Shown here: positions 7,408 to 15,992 of the stretch, one piece after another
Layout: each line of letters starts with the position of its first letter
How positions within the stretch are numbered: position 1 is the first letter of the stretch
Source of the DNA: Roseitranquillus sp963749675
GTDB lineage: Bacteria; Pseudomonadota; Alphaproteobacteria; Rhodobacterales; Rhodobacteraceae
NCBI GenBank assembly: GCA_963749675.1
Contig: CAVVNT010000006.1
Span: forward strand, 1 to 64,000
Length of the DNA stretch: 64,000 nucleotides
Direction of reading: 5' to 3'
Program-made: the position numbers and the translations under genes
The notes under the pieces: model-generated
The model's database searches: none
What the model was told of the DNA's origin: nothing
What the model saw: only the letters and a program-made list of their open reading frames with translations

Positions 7408-8697
7408 GGGCGCCTCGAAAAATGGTCCCGACCGTGGCGCTGCGGTATGTCTGTCGGGATGATGCGACACTGAGGGTGTGACGATGGCGCAGATGGGGTT
7501 CTTCGATCTTACAGACCGTTACGCGAGCCTGGACGCGAAGAAGGACCCGCTGGTCGAGATCGACGCTGTTGTGCCGTGGGAGGAGTTTCGCCCGACCCTT
7601 GAGCGGGTCTGGCGCAAGCCAGCTGCGGCGCGCAAGTCCCGGGCGGGGCGCAAGCCGATGGACGCGGTGCTGATGTTCAAGACGCTGGTGCTGAGCGCGC
7701 TCTACAACCTGTCCGACGACCAGATCGAGTATCAGGTCCGCGACCGGCTGTCGTTCATGCGATTCCTCGGCCTCGGCCTCGAAGACCGGGTGCCGGACGC
7801 CAAGACGGTATGGCTCTATCGCGAGGCACTGGCGCAGGCGGGCAAGGTGGAGGAGCTGTTCAGCCAGTTCGACGGCTATCTGGCGCGGCAGGGCTACATC
7901 GCGCGCGGCGGTCAAATCCTGGATGCGTCCATCGTGCCGGTGCCGCGCAACCACAACACGCGGGACGAGAACGCGGCAATCAAGAACGGCGAGGTGCCCG
8001 AGGACTGGGCGGACAAGCCCGCGAAGCGCGCGCAAAAGGACCTGGACGCGCGCTGGACGAAAAAGCACGGCAAGAACCATTACGGCTACAAGAATCACGT
8101 CAACGTGGATCGTAGGCACAAGCTGGTGCGGCGCTATCACGTCAGCGATGCCGCGCGGCATGACAGCCAGGCGGTGGATCATCTGCTGATGCAGGGTAAC
8201 ACCGGCTCCGGCGTGTGGGCGGATGCGGCCTATCGGTCCGAGGAGATGGAGGCAAAGCTGCGCGCCCGGAGGCTGAAAAGCCACATCCACCGCAAGGGCA
8301 AGCGGGGCAAGCCGCTGACCGAACAGGCCAAGGGCAGCAACCGGACCAGATCCGGCATCCGGGTCCGCGTCGAGCACGTCTTCGGCGCGCAGGCCAACGA
8401 TATGGGCGGGACCTTGGTCCGGACCATCGGCTTGGTTCGAGCGACGGCCAAGATCGGGATGAAGAACCTCGCCTACAACATGCGCCGCCTCGGCCAGCTG
8501 CGCCGTCTCAACCCGTGCCCGGCGTGAGCATCACGCGAACAAAAAAGATCAGGCCGCGAGGCAGAAAAATCCGAGCGTGAAGGCCGCAGCGCCACGCCCA
8601 TCCGGACGCAGCAAAGCGACAGCCGACGCTCGTCCTCCTGCTTCAGACCACGCGCGCCGCCGAGGGGGCACGAGAACGGTAGAAAATCGAGGTGCCC
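7408..8697 (+). mobile_element. IS5-family insertion sequence, copy 3 (different subgroup), with target duplication
   Basis: Ends are GGGCGCCTCGA (7408-7418) and its near-complement TCGAGGTGCCC (8687-8697), with one mismatch. Both ends are flanked directly by TAAA (7404-7407 and 8698-8701), a likely 4-bp target duplication. The element is 1,290 bp, holds one transposase gene, and appears whole. It is inserted upstream of the copy 2 transposase. Confidence 0.75.
7484..8527 (+). CDS. IS5-family transposase, copy 3
   Basis: About 347 residues, complete. N-terminal DUF772 domain (GFFDLTDRYASLDAKKDPL; VLMFKTLVLSALYNLSDDQI) and a DDE domain with Asp in QILDASIVPVPRNHN, Asp in SGVWADAAYRSEEM and Glu in RVRVEHVFGAQ. 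A lysine-rich linker (KRAQKDLDARWTKKHGKNHY) is typical of this subgroup. ATG at 7484 is preferred; a GTG two codons earlier is possible. The protein is clearly different from copies 1 and 2. Confidence 0.93.
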   Translation: MAQMGFFDLTDRYASLDAKKDPLVEIDAVVPWEEFRPTLERVWRKPAAARKSRAGRKPMDAVLMFKTLVLSALYNLSDDQIEYQVRDRLSFMRFLGLGLEDRVPDAKTVWLYREALAQAGKVEELFSQFDGYLARQGYIARGGQILDASIVPVPRNHNTRDENAAIKNGEVPEDWADKPAKRAQKDLDARWTKKHGKNHYGYKNHVNVDRRHKLVRRYHVSDAARHDSQAVDHLLMQGNTGSGVWADAAYRSEEMEAKLRARRLKSHIHRKGKRGKPLTEQAKGSNRTRSGIRVRVEHVFGAQANDMGGTLVRTIGLVRATAKIGMKNLAYNMRRLGQLRRLNPCPA

Positions 8698-8757
8698 TAA
8701 AGGTTGTTGCTCTGTGGCTCCCGTCAGTTTTTCTGCCTTCGACCGAGCCGCCGCTCC

Positions 8758-10690
8758 TTACGGAGCGCTGGAACCGACCCGGATGAACCTCAACTCACTG
8801 GCGCGTGCATCGGTGGGGACTAAGGGCAGCGATCCGGGGGTTTCGGCAGGCAGCGCCTGAAGATACTGCATGATGGCCTGCCATTCTTTGATCTCGACCG
8901 GAGCGCCGTCAGCAGTCCGTGCCACCACATCCGTCACATCGAGGCTGGTTCCGGCCTGAGGCAACAGGTCGGGTGTCTCCTGGGCCGGAGAGGCGATGGC
9001 CTCGACGCGGGACCGCAGCGGCTCGCCTTCGCTGTTCTTTGCCACCAGTTCCAGCCGGCCGTCGGTCAGCGCCGGAATGGCCGCGACCATGAGCGCGAAA
9101 AACAGAGGACTCGTCGACGCCATAGAGCGTCTCCGTGTCGGTGATGTCGATCGGTGCGTATCCCCGGTCGATGTCGCCGAGCGCAATCTCGGTGACCTGG
9201 TCGAACGTCGGTCGGCCTGCGTCGTAGGTGAAGCGCAGTCCCGACGCCCGCGGGAAGTAGTCGCCCGGACGGGCGGGCGCGCCCGCGAGGCAGAACTCGA
9301 GCACGTTCTTGATCTCCTTGCCGGTCAGATACCCCGTGACCAGCGTGCTGCCGGGCGACATCTCGAGCACGCCGGACCCGGCGGGCGCGACGGCGAAGAC
9401 GTCATAAACGGTCTGCACGCCTGTCTTTCCCCGGGTCAGCCCGTTCCGCATCAGGCCGTTCGCGGTCAGGGCAATCGGAGCGCCCGTCGCGCGGCGGAAC
9501 GCGTCGGCGCAGAGATTGGCGAGGATCGTACTGGCCGCGAGGTCGGCGGACGAGTTCGTAAGGTCCCGGTCGATCCGGGCAAGCGGTTGGTCGATGGCGA
9601 ACCCACGGGGGGCGAAGACCACCTCGGTCACGCGCTCCTTGATCTCTTCGATGACGTCGGAGATGGCGGGATCACCCGGAATGCTGTCGTCGATCGCATG
9701 CGTCCGGAAGGCGTCGACAGAAAGCGCGTCGCCGTCGATCGTCACCGTGAGCTCGCCCACGTAACGTCCATTGTGCCCCGCCTGCACGACCGGAGTGCGG
9801 CCGTTGACGAGGACGGGCGCGCCGAAGACAGTGTGGCTGTGCCCGCCGACGACGACTTCGATCCCGGGGACCTCGCGGGCCAGCTCGATGTCTGCGCCCT
9901 CGGTGATCGTGCCGTCCGGGTTCATGCGCACGCCCCCGTGGCTGAGCGCGATCACCACGTCGACGTTGTCGACATCTCTCAGCTGGGCGACCGCCGCCCG
10001 CGCCGCTTCGACCGGATCGATGAACAGAACGGGGGCGGCGTTGACCGCGTAGACCGAGGCCTCGATTCCGAGAACGCCAAAGATGCCGAAGCGGATCCCG
10101 CCGCGTTCGATGACGAGGGTGTCGCGCAAAACGCCTTGGCGGGAGAGGTCCTGAAGCCCGGCGAGATCTTCTGCAGGCGCGCTGATGTCCGAGTTGGTGG
10201 CGAGCACGACGGGGAAGCGCCCCGCCGCGACCGCGGCGCCGATGGCCGCGGCCGTGCCGGTGGGCCCGAGCGTGAAGTCATGGTTGCCGAGCGTCGTGGC
10301 GTCGAAGCCAGCGAGGGACAGGAGCCGCAGCTCGGACCCCGTCTCTCGGGTCGCGGCGGCGAAGGCCGTTCCCATGCTGAAGTCACCGGCATCGAAAACG
10401 AGGACAGGTCCGAGGTCTTCGGCCGCGGCGCGGCGTTCGCGGATCAGGGTCGTTATGCGCCCGAACCCGCCCCGCGTGGCGTCATCGTTCAGCGTGGAAG
10501 GCGAGTAGTCGCTCGACGGAGCCATGCCTATGAGGTTCGAGTGCAGGTCGTTGGTGTGCAGGATCGTGAAGGTGGTCCGGCGCGGCGCCTGGGCTGCCAG
10601 CGGTTCGGCCCTCGTCGCGGCCGCTCCGGTCAGCAGCGATCCCGCGAGAAAGGTGCGGCGGTTCATGTCTCGTGAAGTGATGGTCGTCAT
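8758..10690 (-). CDS. Tat-exported bifunctional metallophosphatase/5'-nucleotidase, frameshifted near the C-terminus
   Basis: UshA-type enzyme that would hydrolyse nucleotides in the periplasm. It opens with a twin-arginine signal (MNRRTFLAGSLLTGAAATRA). The calcineurin-like domain follows: TILHTNDLHSN, VLVFDAGDF, TLGNHDFTLG, VIALSHGGVR and VVVGGHSHTVFG. Next is the C-terminal 5'-nucleotidase domain with GAPIALTANGLMRNGLTRGK. At about 9115 the frame shifts: TLYGVDES continues in another frame as PLFFALMVAAIPALTDGRLE to the TAA at 8758. Either ATG, 10690 or 10666, could start it. A possible sequencing error would restore the gene. Confidence 0.85.
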
Positions 10691-10770
10691 GGAGAGCCTC
10701 TTGAGCGAAGATCCTGGGATCGCAGTTCCTGCCGTCGGGACGCGCTGCGAGCCACGGGTGAAAGGGGCCC

Positions 10771-10893
10771 TCACCCGCCTGCGGAGGGGGTTGCGCGGGC
10801 CGGGTATGGCGTGTCGGTCAGGAGCGCGCCGCCGAGCGCGAAGGCGGCGCCGGTGGCGGGTAGAGAGGTCAGTATCTGGCGGCGCGTGGTCAT
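10771..10893 (-). pseudogene. Tat signal peptide remnant of an alkylsulfatase-like gene
   Basis: A short frame reads MTTRRQILTSLPATGAAFAL and continues GGALLTDTPYPARATPSAGG before a stop. This is a twin-arginine signal nearly identical in layout to that of the alkylsulfatase fragment at 22842 (MTTRRTFLASLPTTGAAFAL). A similar FHP motif follows in another frame, but nothing else of the enzyme is present before the 5'-nucleotidase start. It is best read as the stub of a deleted paralogue. Confidence 0.6.
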
Positions 10894-10959
10894 GGGCATC
10901 CTCTCGCAGAATGGGGATCGGCAGCCGTGACGATGGCACATGGCGCGAGTTGGTTTTGC

Positions 10960-11389
10960 TACAATTGTCGCGCTTCCTGACTGTGACGGCTGCAACCGAC
11001 TGCAAGGTGTTCCGCATTCCGGAATTGTCTCTCCGACGTATGCTCCACGAGCACCCCGGCAACTGACGGTACTTCCATCACCTCGCCGCGCTGAATGCCG
11101 TCCTCGCGACGCAGGCGCTGGCCGAGGCGCTGGCGCCGCCCGCCGGGCCGCACTTCGCGCCGGTCCTCCTGCGCCTCGCGGAGCCGAACGGCGCCATCAA
11201 CGCCACGCAGCAGGAACTCGGCCGCATGGCGGGGATGAGCCGGGCGCATTGCGGCGAGCGTTTGGCGTCCTGATCGCGGCCGGGGTGCTCGAGACGGCGC
11301 GGGGTCGCGTGCGCATCCACGACCGCACCGCGCTCGAATGCGAGGCCGTTCTGGAGATGCAAGATCGAACGAACGGCACGGATGGTTGA
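10960..11389 (+). pseudogene. Crp/Fnr-family regulator remnant
   Basis: Three pieces of one protein can be followed. TVTAATDCKVFRIPELSLRR then MLHEHPGN ends in a TGA at 11064. It continues after that stop in the same frame as RYFHHLAALNAVLATQALAE, then the winged-helix region (AINATQQELGRMAGMSRAHC). After a frameshift near 11265 come AFGVLIAAGVLETARGRVRI and HDRTALEC. This is the end of the cyclic-nucleotide-binding domain, the dimer helix and the HTH_Crp domain. The N-terminal half is missing. Confidence 0.7.
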
Positions 11390-11793
11390 TCGGCACCAAT
11401 GACGATCATCGGAATGGACCGGATCCACACCGGACCTTCGATCACCTTGTAGCGAACGGCCGTTCACCGCCGAGCGCGTCGGATGCTGCGCCGGACACCA
11501 AGCTCTGAGAAGGTCTCGACTCAGCAGTTCGCTGCGCCGAGCACGGACGGCCGCTTCAGCCGGTTTGACCGAAGTGCTCCAGTTGCTCCTCCCACTCCAC
11601 CGGAAACGGCTTATCTTATGGCTTCCCTGGCTCATCCGGTAGAGATGAGCCGCTGACCGGCACTCGGAATATACCGGGCAGCGGCGGGGGTGGATCGGGA
11701 AACGGAGGGTCACTGAGGGCCGCGCTGAAGTTGGATCGCCCCCGTCTTTTCCTTGGACCCGAACGGATACTCGGGCGTCGTGGCCCGGAAAGG
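11390..11793. other. intergenic stretch before the degraded IS110 element
   Basis: No gene is supported in these 404 bases; the open frames lack codon bias and recognisable motifs. The last 60-70 bases before 11794 probably belong to the left flank of the IS110-type element. Confidence 0.4.
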
Positions 11794-12728
11794 ATGACGG
11801 ACGCTACGATCGGCATTGATGTCTCGAAAGCCCGGCTGGATGTTCACCGCCTTCCGGACGGCGTGGAGCGGAGCTTCGCGAATGACCGGCATGGTCTTCG
11901 GGCTCTGATCGCATGGCTGGGTGGCCTCGGCATTGCTCGTGTCGTGTTCGAACCGACCGGCCGGTATCATCGCGGGCTCGAGGAGGCCCTCGCCGTGGCG
12001 AACCTGCCAGCCTGCAAGGTCAACCCCCGTCAGGCCAGGCGGTTTGCCGAGGCGACGGGCAAGCTGGCGAAGAGGATCGGGTGGATGCGCGCCTTCTCGC
12101 CCGTCTCGGCGTCGCGCTGGAACCGGCACCGGTTGCGGCGACCAGCGAAGATCTGATGCAGTTGAGAGAGCTGGTCCTTGCCCGCCGCGCCCTGATCAGG
12201 GACCGGACCGCGATCAAGAACCGCGGGAAGAGCCTGACGCTCGGCCTGTTGAAACGCCAGAATGCTCAGCGGCTGCGCCAGATCGAGACGCAGCTCGCTG
12301 CGATCGATGCGGCAATCACATCTTCGATCCACGACGACAAGGCCCTATCCAGGCGGCACAAGATCCTTCTCAGCATTCCAGGCATCTCGGCCGTCACCGC
12401 GGCGGTCCTCGTCGTGGAGATGCCCGAGCTCGACGCTCGATGCGCGTCAGGTGGCGAGCCTTGCCGGCCTGGCACCGATCACCCGGCAATCAGGCACGTG
12501 GCAAGGACGCGCCTTCATAGGCGGCGGGCGTGCTCAGATACGGCGGCCCGGTACATGCCTGCTCTGGTTGCTGCCCGGTTCAATCCGGATCTGAAGTCGA
12601 CATTCGACCGACTGACTTCAGCAGCCAGGCCGCCGAAGATCGCCGTCACCGCCGTCATGCCAAAGCTACTCATCCTCGCCAACGCTCTGCTGCGGGACGA
12701 ACGTGAATGGCGGCCGACCGCCACTTGA
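11794..12728 (+). pseudogene. IS110-family transposase, degraded by several frameshifts
   Basis: The ATG at 11794 opens MTDATIGIDVSKARLDVHRL with the first DEDD Asp, then FEPTGRYHRGLEEAL with the Glu. Near 12075 the frame shifts and EDRVDARLLARLGVAL supplies the RVDA motif. The C-terminal transposase_20 domain (LLSIPGISAVTAAVLVVEMP) follows. A second shift near 12432 gives TLDARQVASLAGLAPITRQS, and a third near 12545 returns to YMPALVAARFNPDLKSTFDR. At least three shifts make it non-functional as written. It is a different IS110 subgroup from 853-1881, and its right end cuts a recombinase-associated gene. Confidence 0.88.
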
Positions 12729-12784
12729 CCAAGACGGATACTCCAGCACCCCCGCCCGTGTCGCTTCCGCCCCCCTGCCTGCCC

Positions 12785-13081
12785 GTCAAGGATCGCCTCG
12801 ATGATGTCGGGTGCGAGCAGGGTCAGGCGCAGCACGCGGGTCATGTAGGACGGCGCGATGCCTTCGCGGTCCGCCAGTTCAGCGATGGTTACGAACTCGC
12901 CCGATTCCAGAATCCGTTTCCAACGGAAAGCGCGTGCCAGCGCCTTGACCAGCGTGCTGTCGGCCCTGCGGGGCTGCGCGGCGCCCTCCGGCATTTGCAT
13001 CTCCTTCCACCCGCCGCGCCTTACGATGCGGGACGGTACGTGGAGCGTAACAGTCTCCGGGATCGGCATACTGTGGGTCAT
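12785..13081 (-). pseudogene. HTH-domain protein coupled to the serine recombinase, 3' end truncated
   Basis: Starts MTHSMPIPETVTLHVPSRIV at 13081, sharing ATGA with the recombinase stop (13078-13081), so the two are translationally coupled. The conserved part is LVKALARAFRWKRILESGEF followed by a probable helix-turn-helix, VTIAELADREGIAPSYMTRV, and LRLTLLAPDIIEAILDGQAG. Homology then stops at about 12785 where IS110-type DNA begins. Small proteins of this form often follow large serine recombinases in Rhodobacteraceae; their role is not known to me. Confidence 0.65.
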
Positions 13082-14370
13082 GCGGCTTCTCCGATGCCGT
13101 CGGCCATCATCTCGCGCGCGAGGCCAGCGAGGCCGTCGACGCGAAGCCGTACGTTGAGCCCGTCCATGCCGATTTCCACGCGCTCGACCCGCAGCGCCAC
13201 GATGCGCGCCTGCTCTGCGGGGAACAGTTCGTCCCACAGCGGGTCGATCTGCTGCAGGGCCCCGCGAGTGTCGGCTTCGGTGATGTCGTCGGCGCGTGGC
13301 GCGCGCCGTCTTCCACGTGCCCGCCACGGTCTCAGGCTGACGGAACACGGTGCGAAGTTGGTCGATGACGGCGGCCTCGATCTCGCCCGCCGGAACTCGG
13401 CCGACGGGGCATGGCCCGGCACCGTGCTTCAGCCCGGTCTGGCTGACAAAATAGCGATACAGCCTGTCGCCCTTGCGGGTATGCGTCGGCGAGAAGGCGG
13501 CGTCGTCCGGTCCGAACAGCAGCCCCTTCAGCAACGCGGGCGTCTCGGCGCGGGTGCGCGCGGCGCGGTGGCGAGGGCTTGTCCGAAGGATGGTTTGGAC
13601 GCGGTCCCACGTCCCGCGATCGATGATCGCTTCGTGCTCGCCGGGATAGCTCTCGCCCTTGTGCACCGCCTCTCCGATGTAGGCGCGATTGTTCAGCATC
13701 CGGTACAGGTACTTCTTGTCGATCCGGTTCCCGCGCGGCGTCCGGATGCCGCGCTTCGCCACCTCACGGACCCGTTCCGTGCCGAGCCGATCTCGAGGAA
13801 GCGAGCGAAGATCCAGTGGACGTGCTCGGCGTGCTCCTCGTCGATCACCAGTTTTCGATTCTCGACGCGATAGCCGTAGGGCAGGACCCCGCCCATCCTG
13901 CCCCTCCTGCGGCTCGCGGCGACCTTGTCGCGGATGCGCTCGGCGGTGACCTCACGCTCGAATTGGGCGAACGAGAGCAGGATGTTCAGCGTCAGCCGCC
14001 CCATCGACGTGGTCGTGTTGAAGGACTGCGTGACCGAGACGAAGGTCACGCCGTTCCGGTCGAACACCTCGACCAGCTTGGCGAAGTCGGCCAGCGATCG
14101 GCTAAGGCGGTCGATCCTGTAGACCACGGCCACGTCGACCAGCCCGTCCTCGATGTCTTTCAGCAGCCGCCAGGCCGGGCGTTCCAGCGTGCCGCCGGAG
14201 ATGCCGCCGTCGTCATACTGATCGCGGACCAGCACCCAGCCCTCGGATCGCTGGCTGGCGATGAACGCCTCGCAGGCCTCCCGCTGGGCGTGGAGCGAGT
14301 TGAACTCCTGCTCCAGCCCTTCCTCGCACGACTTGCGCGTGCAGACCGCGCAGCGGAGTTTTCGGACAGC
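13078..14370 (-). pseudogene. large serine recombinase, two frameshifts, unclear start
   Basis: N-terminal resolvase domain: CAVCTRKSCEEGLEQEFNSL with the catalytic Ser in RKS, YDDGGISGGTLERPAWRLLK, VVYRIDRLSRSLADFAKLVE and LLSFAQFEREVTAERIRDKV. Near 13775 the frame shifts and the recombinase domain continues: VAKRGIRTPRGNRIDKKYLY, then NNRAYIGEAVHKGESYPGEH. Near 13298 it shifts back, giving ADDITEADTRGALQQIDPLW and the end GLAREMMADGIGEAA. No ATG, GTG or TTG start lies close to the conserved N-terminus, so that end may be truncated. Most of the usual zinc-ribbon cysteines are absent. Confidence 0.82.
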
Positions 14371-14599
14371 CTCGAAGGAACAACCCGCCTGACACCGGAA
14401 CAGCTGGACCTCTTCGATGCCCTGACACTGCCCAAACCCGCCTGACAGAGCCCATGTAGTTAAGTTACATTTTGGCCCAACCGGCCATGGCAATATCAAT
14501 CACTTACCGCTGTCGCTGTCGCTGTCGAAGTTGGGCGGACTAGCCAGAGCGCCAGTAAAGCGCACAACTCGGTGCGGCGTTCGGTGGGGGTCATCGCAG

Positions 14600-15116
14600 A
14601 GGGACGCCGGACCAGCTGCGCTTTCTGCTGGCCAGGATGCGCGAGATGCTGCACGCCCATCCGCGCATCGACCGGGAGACCGTGCGGGTGCGCTTCGCGG
14701 GATATGGCGACAGCGCGCTGACAATCGATCTGCGCGTTTACGTGGCGACCCATGAATGGAACGATTTCTTCGCAGCCCGCGAGGACGTGTTCCTGAGGAT
14801 CTACGACCTGGTGACAGAGGCCGGGACCGGCTTCGCCTTCCCCTCGCAGACGGTCTTTCTCGGGCGCGACGGGGGCGTCGATGCAGACCGCACCGAGGCC
14901 GCCGAAGCCGTGGGTACAGGGCTGGCGCAACGAGGGGCGACTGCCCTTCCCGCGCTACGACGCCGCCGACATCGAGCGGTGGGGCACGCTCGACTATCCG
15001 CCCGCGGCAGCGTCACGTCAGGTCGCGCTGCGACCGAGATGGCGGCCAGGAAAACAGAGGGCTTCGAGGCGCGTGACGAACCGCCAAGCAAGAACAAGCG
15101 CCCGGCCAACCCGTGA
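14600..15116 (+). pseudogene. C-terminal fragment of an MscS-family channel
   Basis: TPDQLRFLLARMREMLHAHP, then RETVRVRFAGYGDSALTIDL and HEWNDFFAAREDVFLRIYDL, match the C-terminal cytoplasmic domain of the intact MscS protein at 15989-17941 (residues about 470-540). After about 14905 the related sequence (VQGWRNEGRLPFPRYDAADI, ERWGTLDYPP) runs in another frame. The membrane half is missing, so this is a remnant of a paralogue. It adjoins the serine recombinase. Confidence 0.75.
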
Positions 15117-15248
15117 GCGCCGCTTGCCGGTGCAGCGAGAGCGATTTCGACAAGAATGCTGCGTTTGCAGCAGTCGTTTCGGACCGCGTGTGCTGAACTC
15201 GCGGCGACGAATTTTTCACTTGGGCTTGCCAGTGAGAAGGGAAGGACC

Positions 15249-15992
15249 ATGAAAAGAAGTCTTCTTGCGGCGATGCTGATCGCTTGCGCCGCGCCGCTCC
15301 ATGCGCAGCAATCGGACTGGAGCTACACCGCCTCGGTCTCCGGCTGGTTCACAGGACTCGACAGCAGCATCGAGACGCCCTTCGGCACAGTCGAGACGGA
15401 GCTGGACTTCGCCGACGTGTGGGAGAAACTCGATTTCGCGTTCTTCGGAAGCTTCGAAGCCCGCAATGGGCGTTGGGCATTGGTCACGGACCTCGTGTTT
15501 TCCGACCTGGGATCGGAGGTGGCCACACCTTTCGGGATCGCTTTCCGGCGGGCCGACGTGGATGCACGCCTCACGCTCTTCAGCGCCTACGCGGCCTATG
15601 CGGTCATAGACGAGGCCGCGCTCCGTCTCGAGCTCGGCCCGGGCTTTCGCTACAACGACGCCAGCATCGATGTCCGGCTCGTGGGCAATGTCGCGGCAAC
15701 GCGCGATCTGTCCTTCGGGGACACATGGGTCGATCCGCTGATCGGAGCGCGGATGCGCTACGCATTCAACGACAACTGGTTCGTGAATGCCTTTGCCGAT
15801 GTCGGCGGGTTCGGCGCGCATGATGCATCGGACACCACATGGCAGGCGTATGCGGGGATCGGTTATCGGTTCAATAAAACATGGGCTGTGCAGGGGGGCT
15901 ATCGTGCGCTGACGATCGAACGTGAGTTCAGCGGGCGGGACATCACGCTGGATCTCTCCGGGCCAATGGTCGGCGTGCAGGTTTCGTTTTGA
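15249..15992 (+). CDS. outer-membrane beta-barrel protein
   Basis: 247 residues with a Sec signal peptide (MKRSLLAAMLIACAAPLHAQ) and a mature part of alternating hydrophobic residues typical of beta strands, ending in Phe (MVGVQVSF), the usual barrel-assembly signal. Strand-like repeats include WSYTASVSGWFTGLDSSIET, ALRLELGPGFRYNDASIDV and AVQGGYRALTIEREFSGRDI. Function is unknown; it may be a small porin or structural barrel. The ATG at 15249 has GAAGGGAAGGA upstream. Its stop overlaps the start of the MscS gene, implying coupled translation. Confidence 0.8.
   Translation: MKRSLLAAMLIACAAPLHAQQSDWSYTASVSGWFTGLDSSIETPFGTVETELDFADVWEKLDFAFFGSFEARNGRWALVTDLVFSDLGSEVATPFGIAFRRADVDARLTLFSAYAAYAVIDEAALRLELGPGFRYNDASIDVRLVGNVAATRDLSFGDTWVDPLIGARMRYAFNDNWFVNAFADVGGFGAHDASDTTWQAYAGIGYRFNKTWAVQGGYRALTIEREFSGRDITLDLSGPMVGVQVSF

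Noticed and set aside
14384..14445. Plus-strand fragment reading LTPEQLDLFDALTLPKPA
   Set aside because: It has the look of a protein end, but it overlaps the recombinase N-terminus and only about 20 residues are seen, so no gene can be supported.
14508..14528. Short tandem repeat of GCTGTC
   Set aside because: Only about three units; too short to support a repeat array or functional role.
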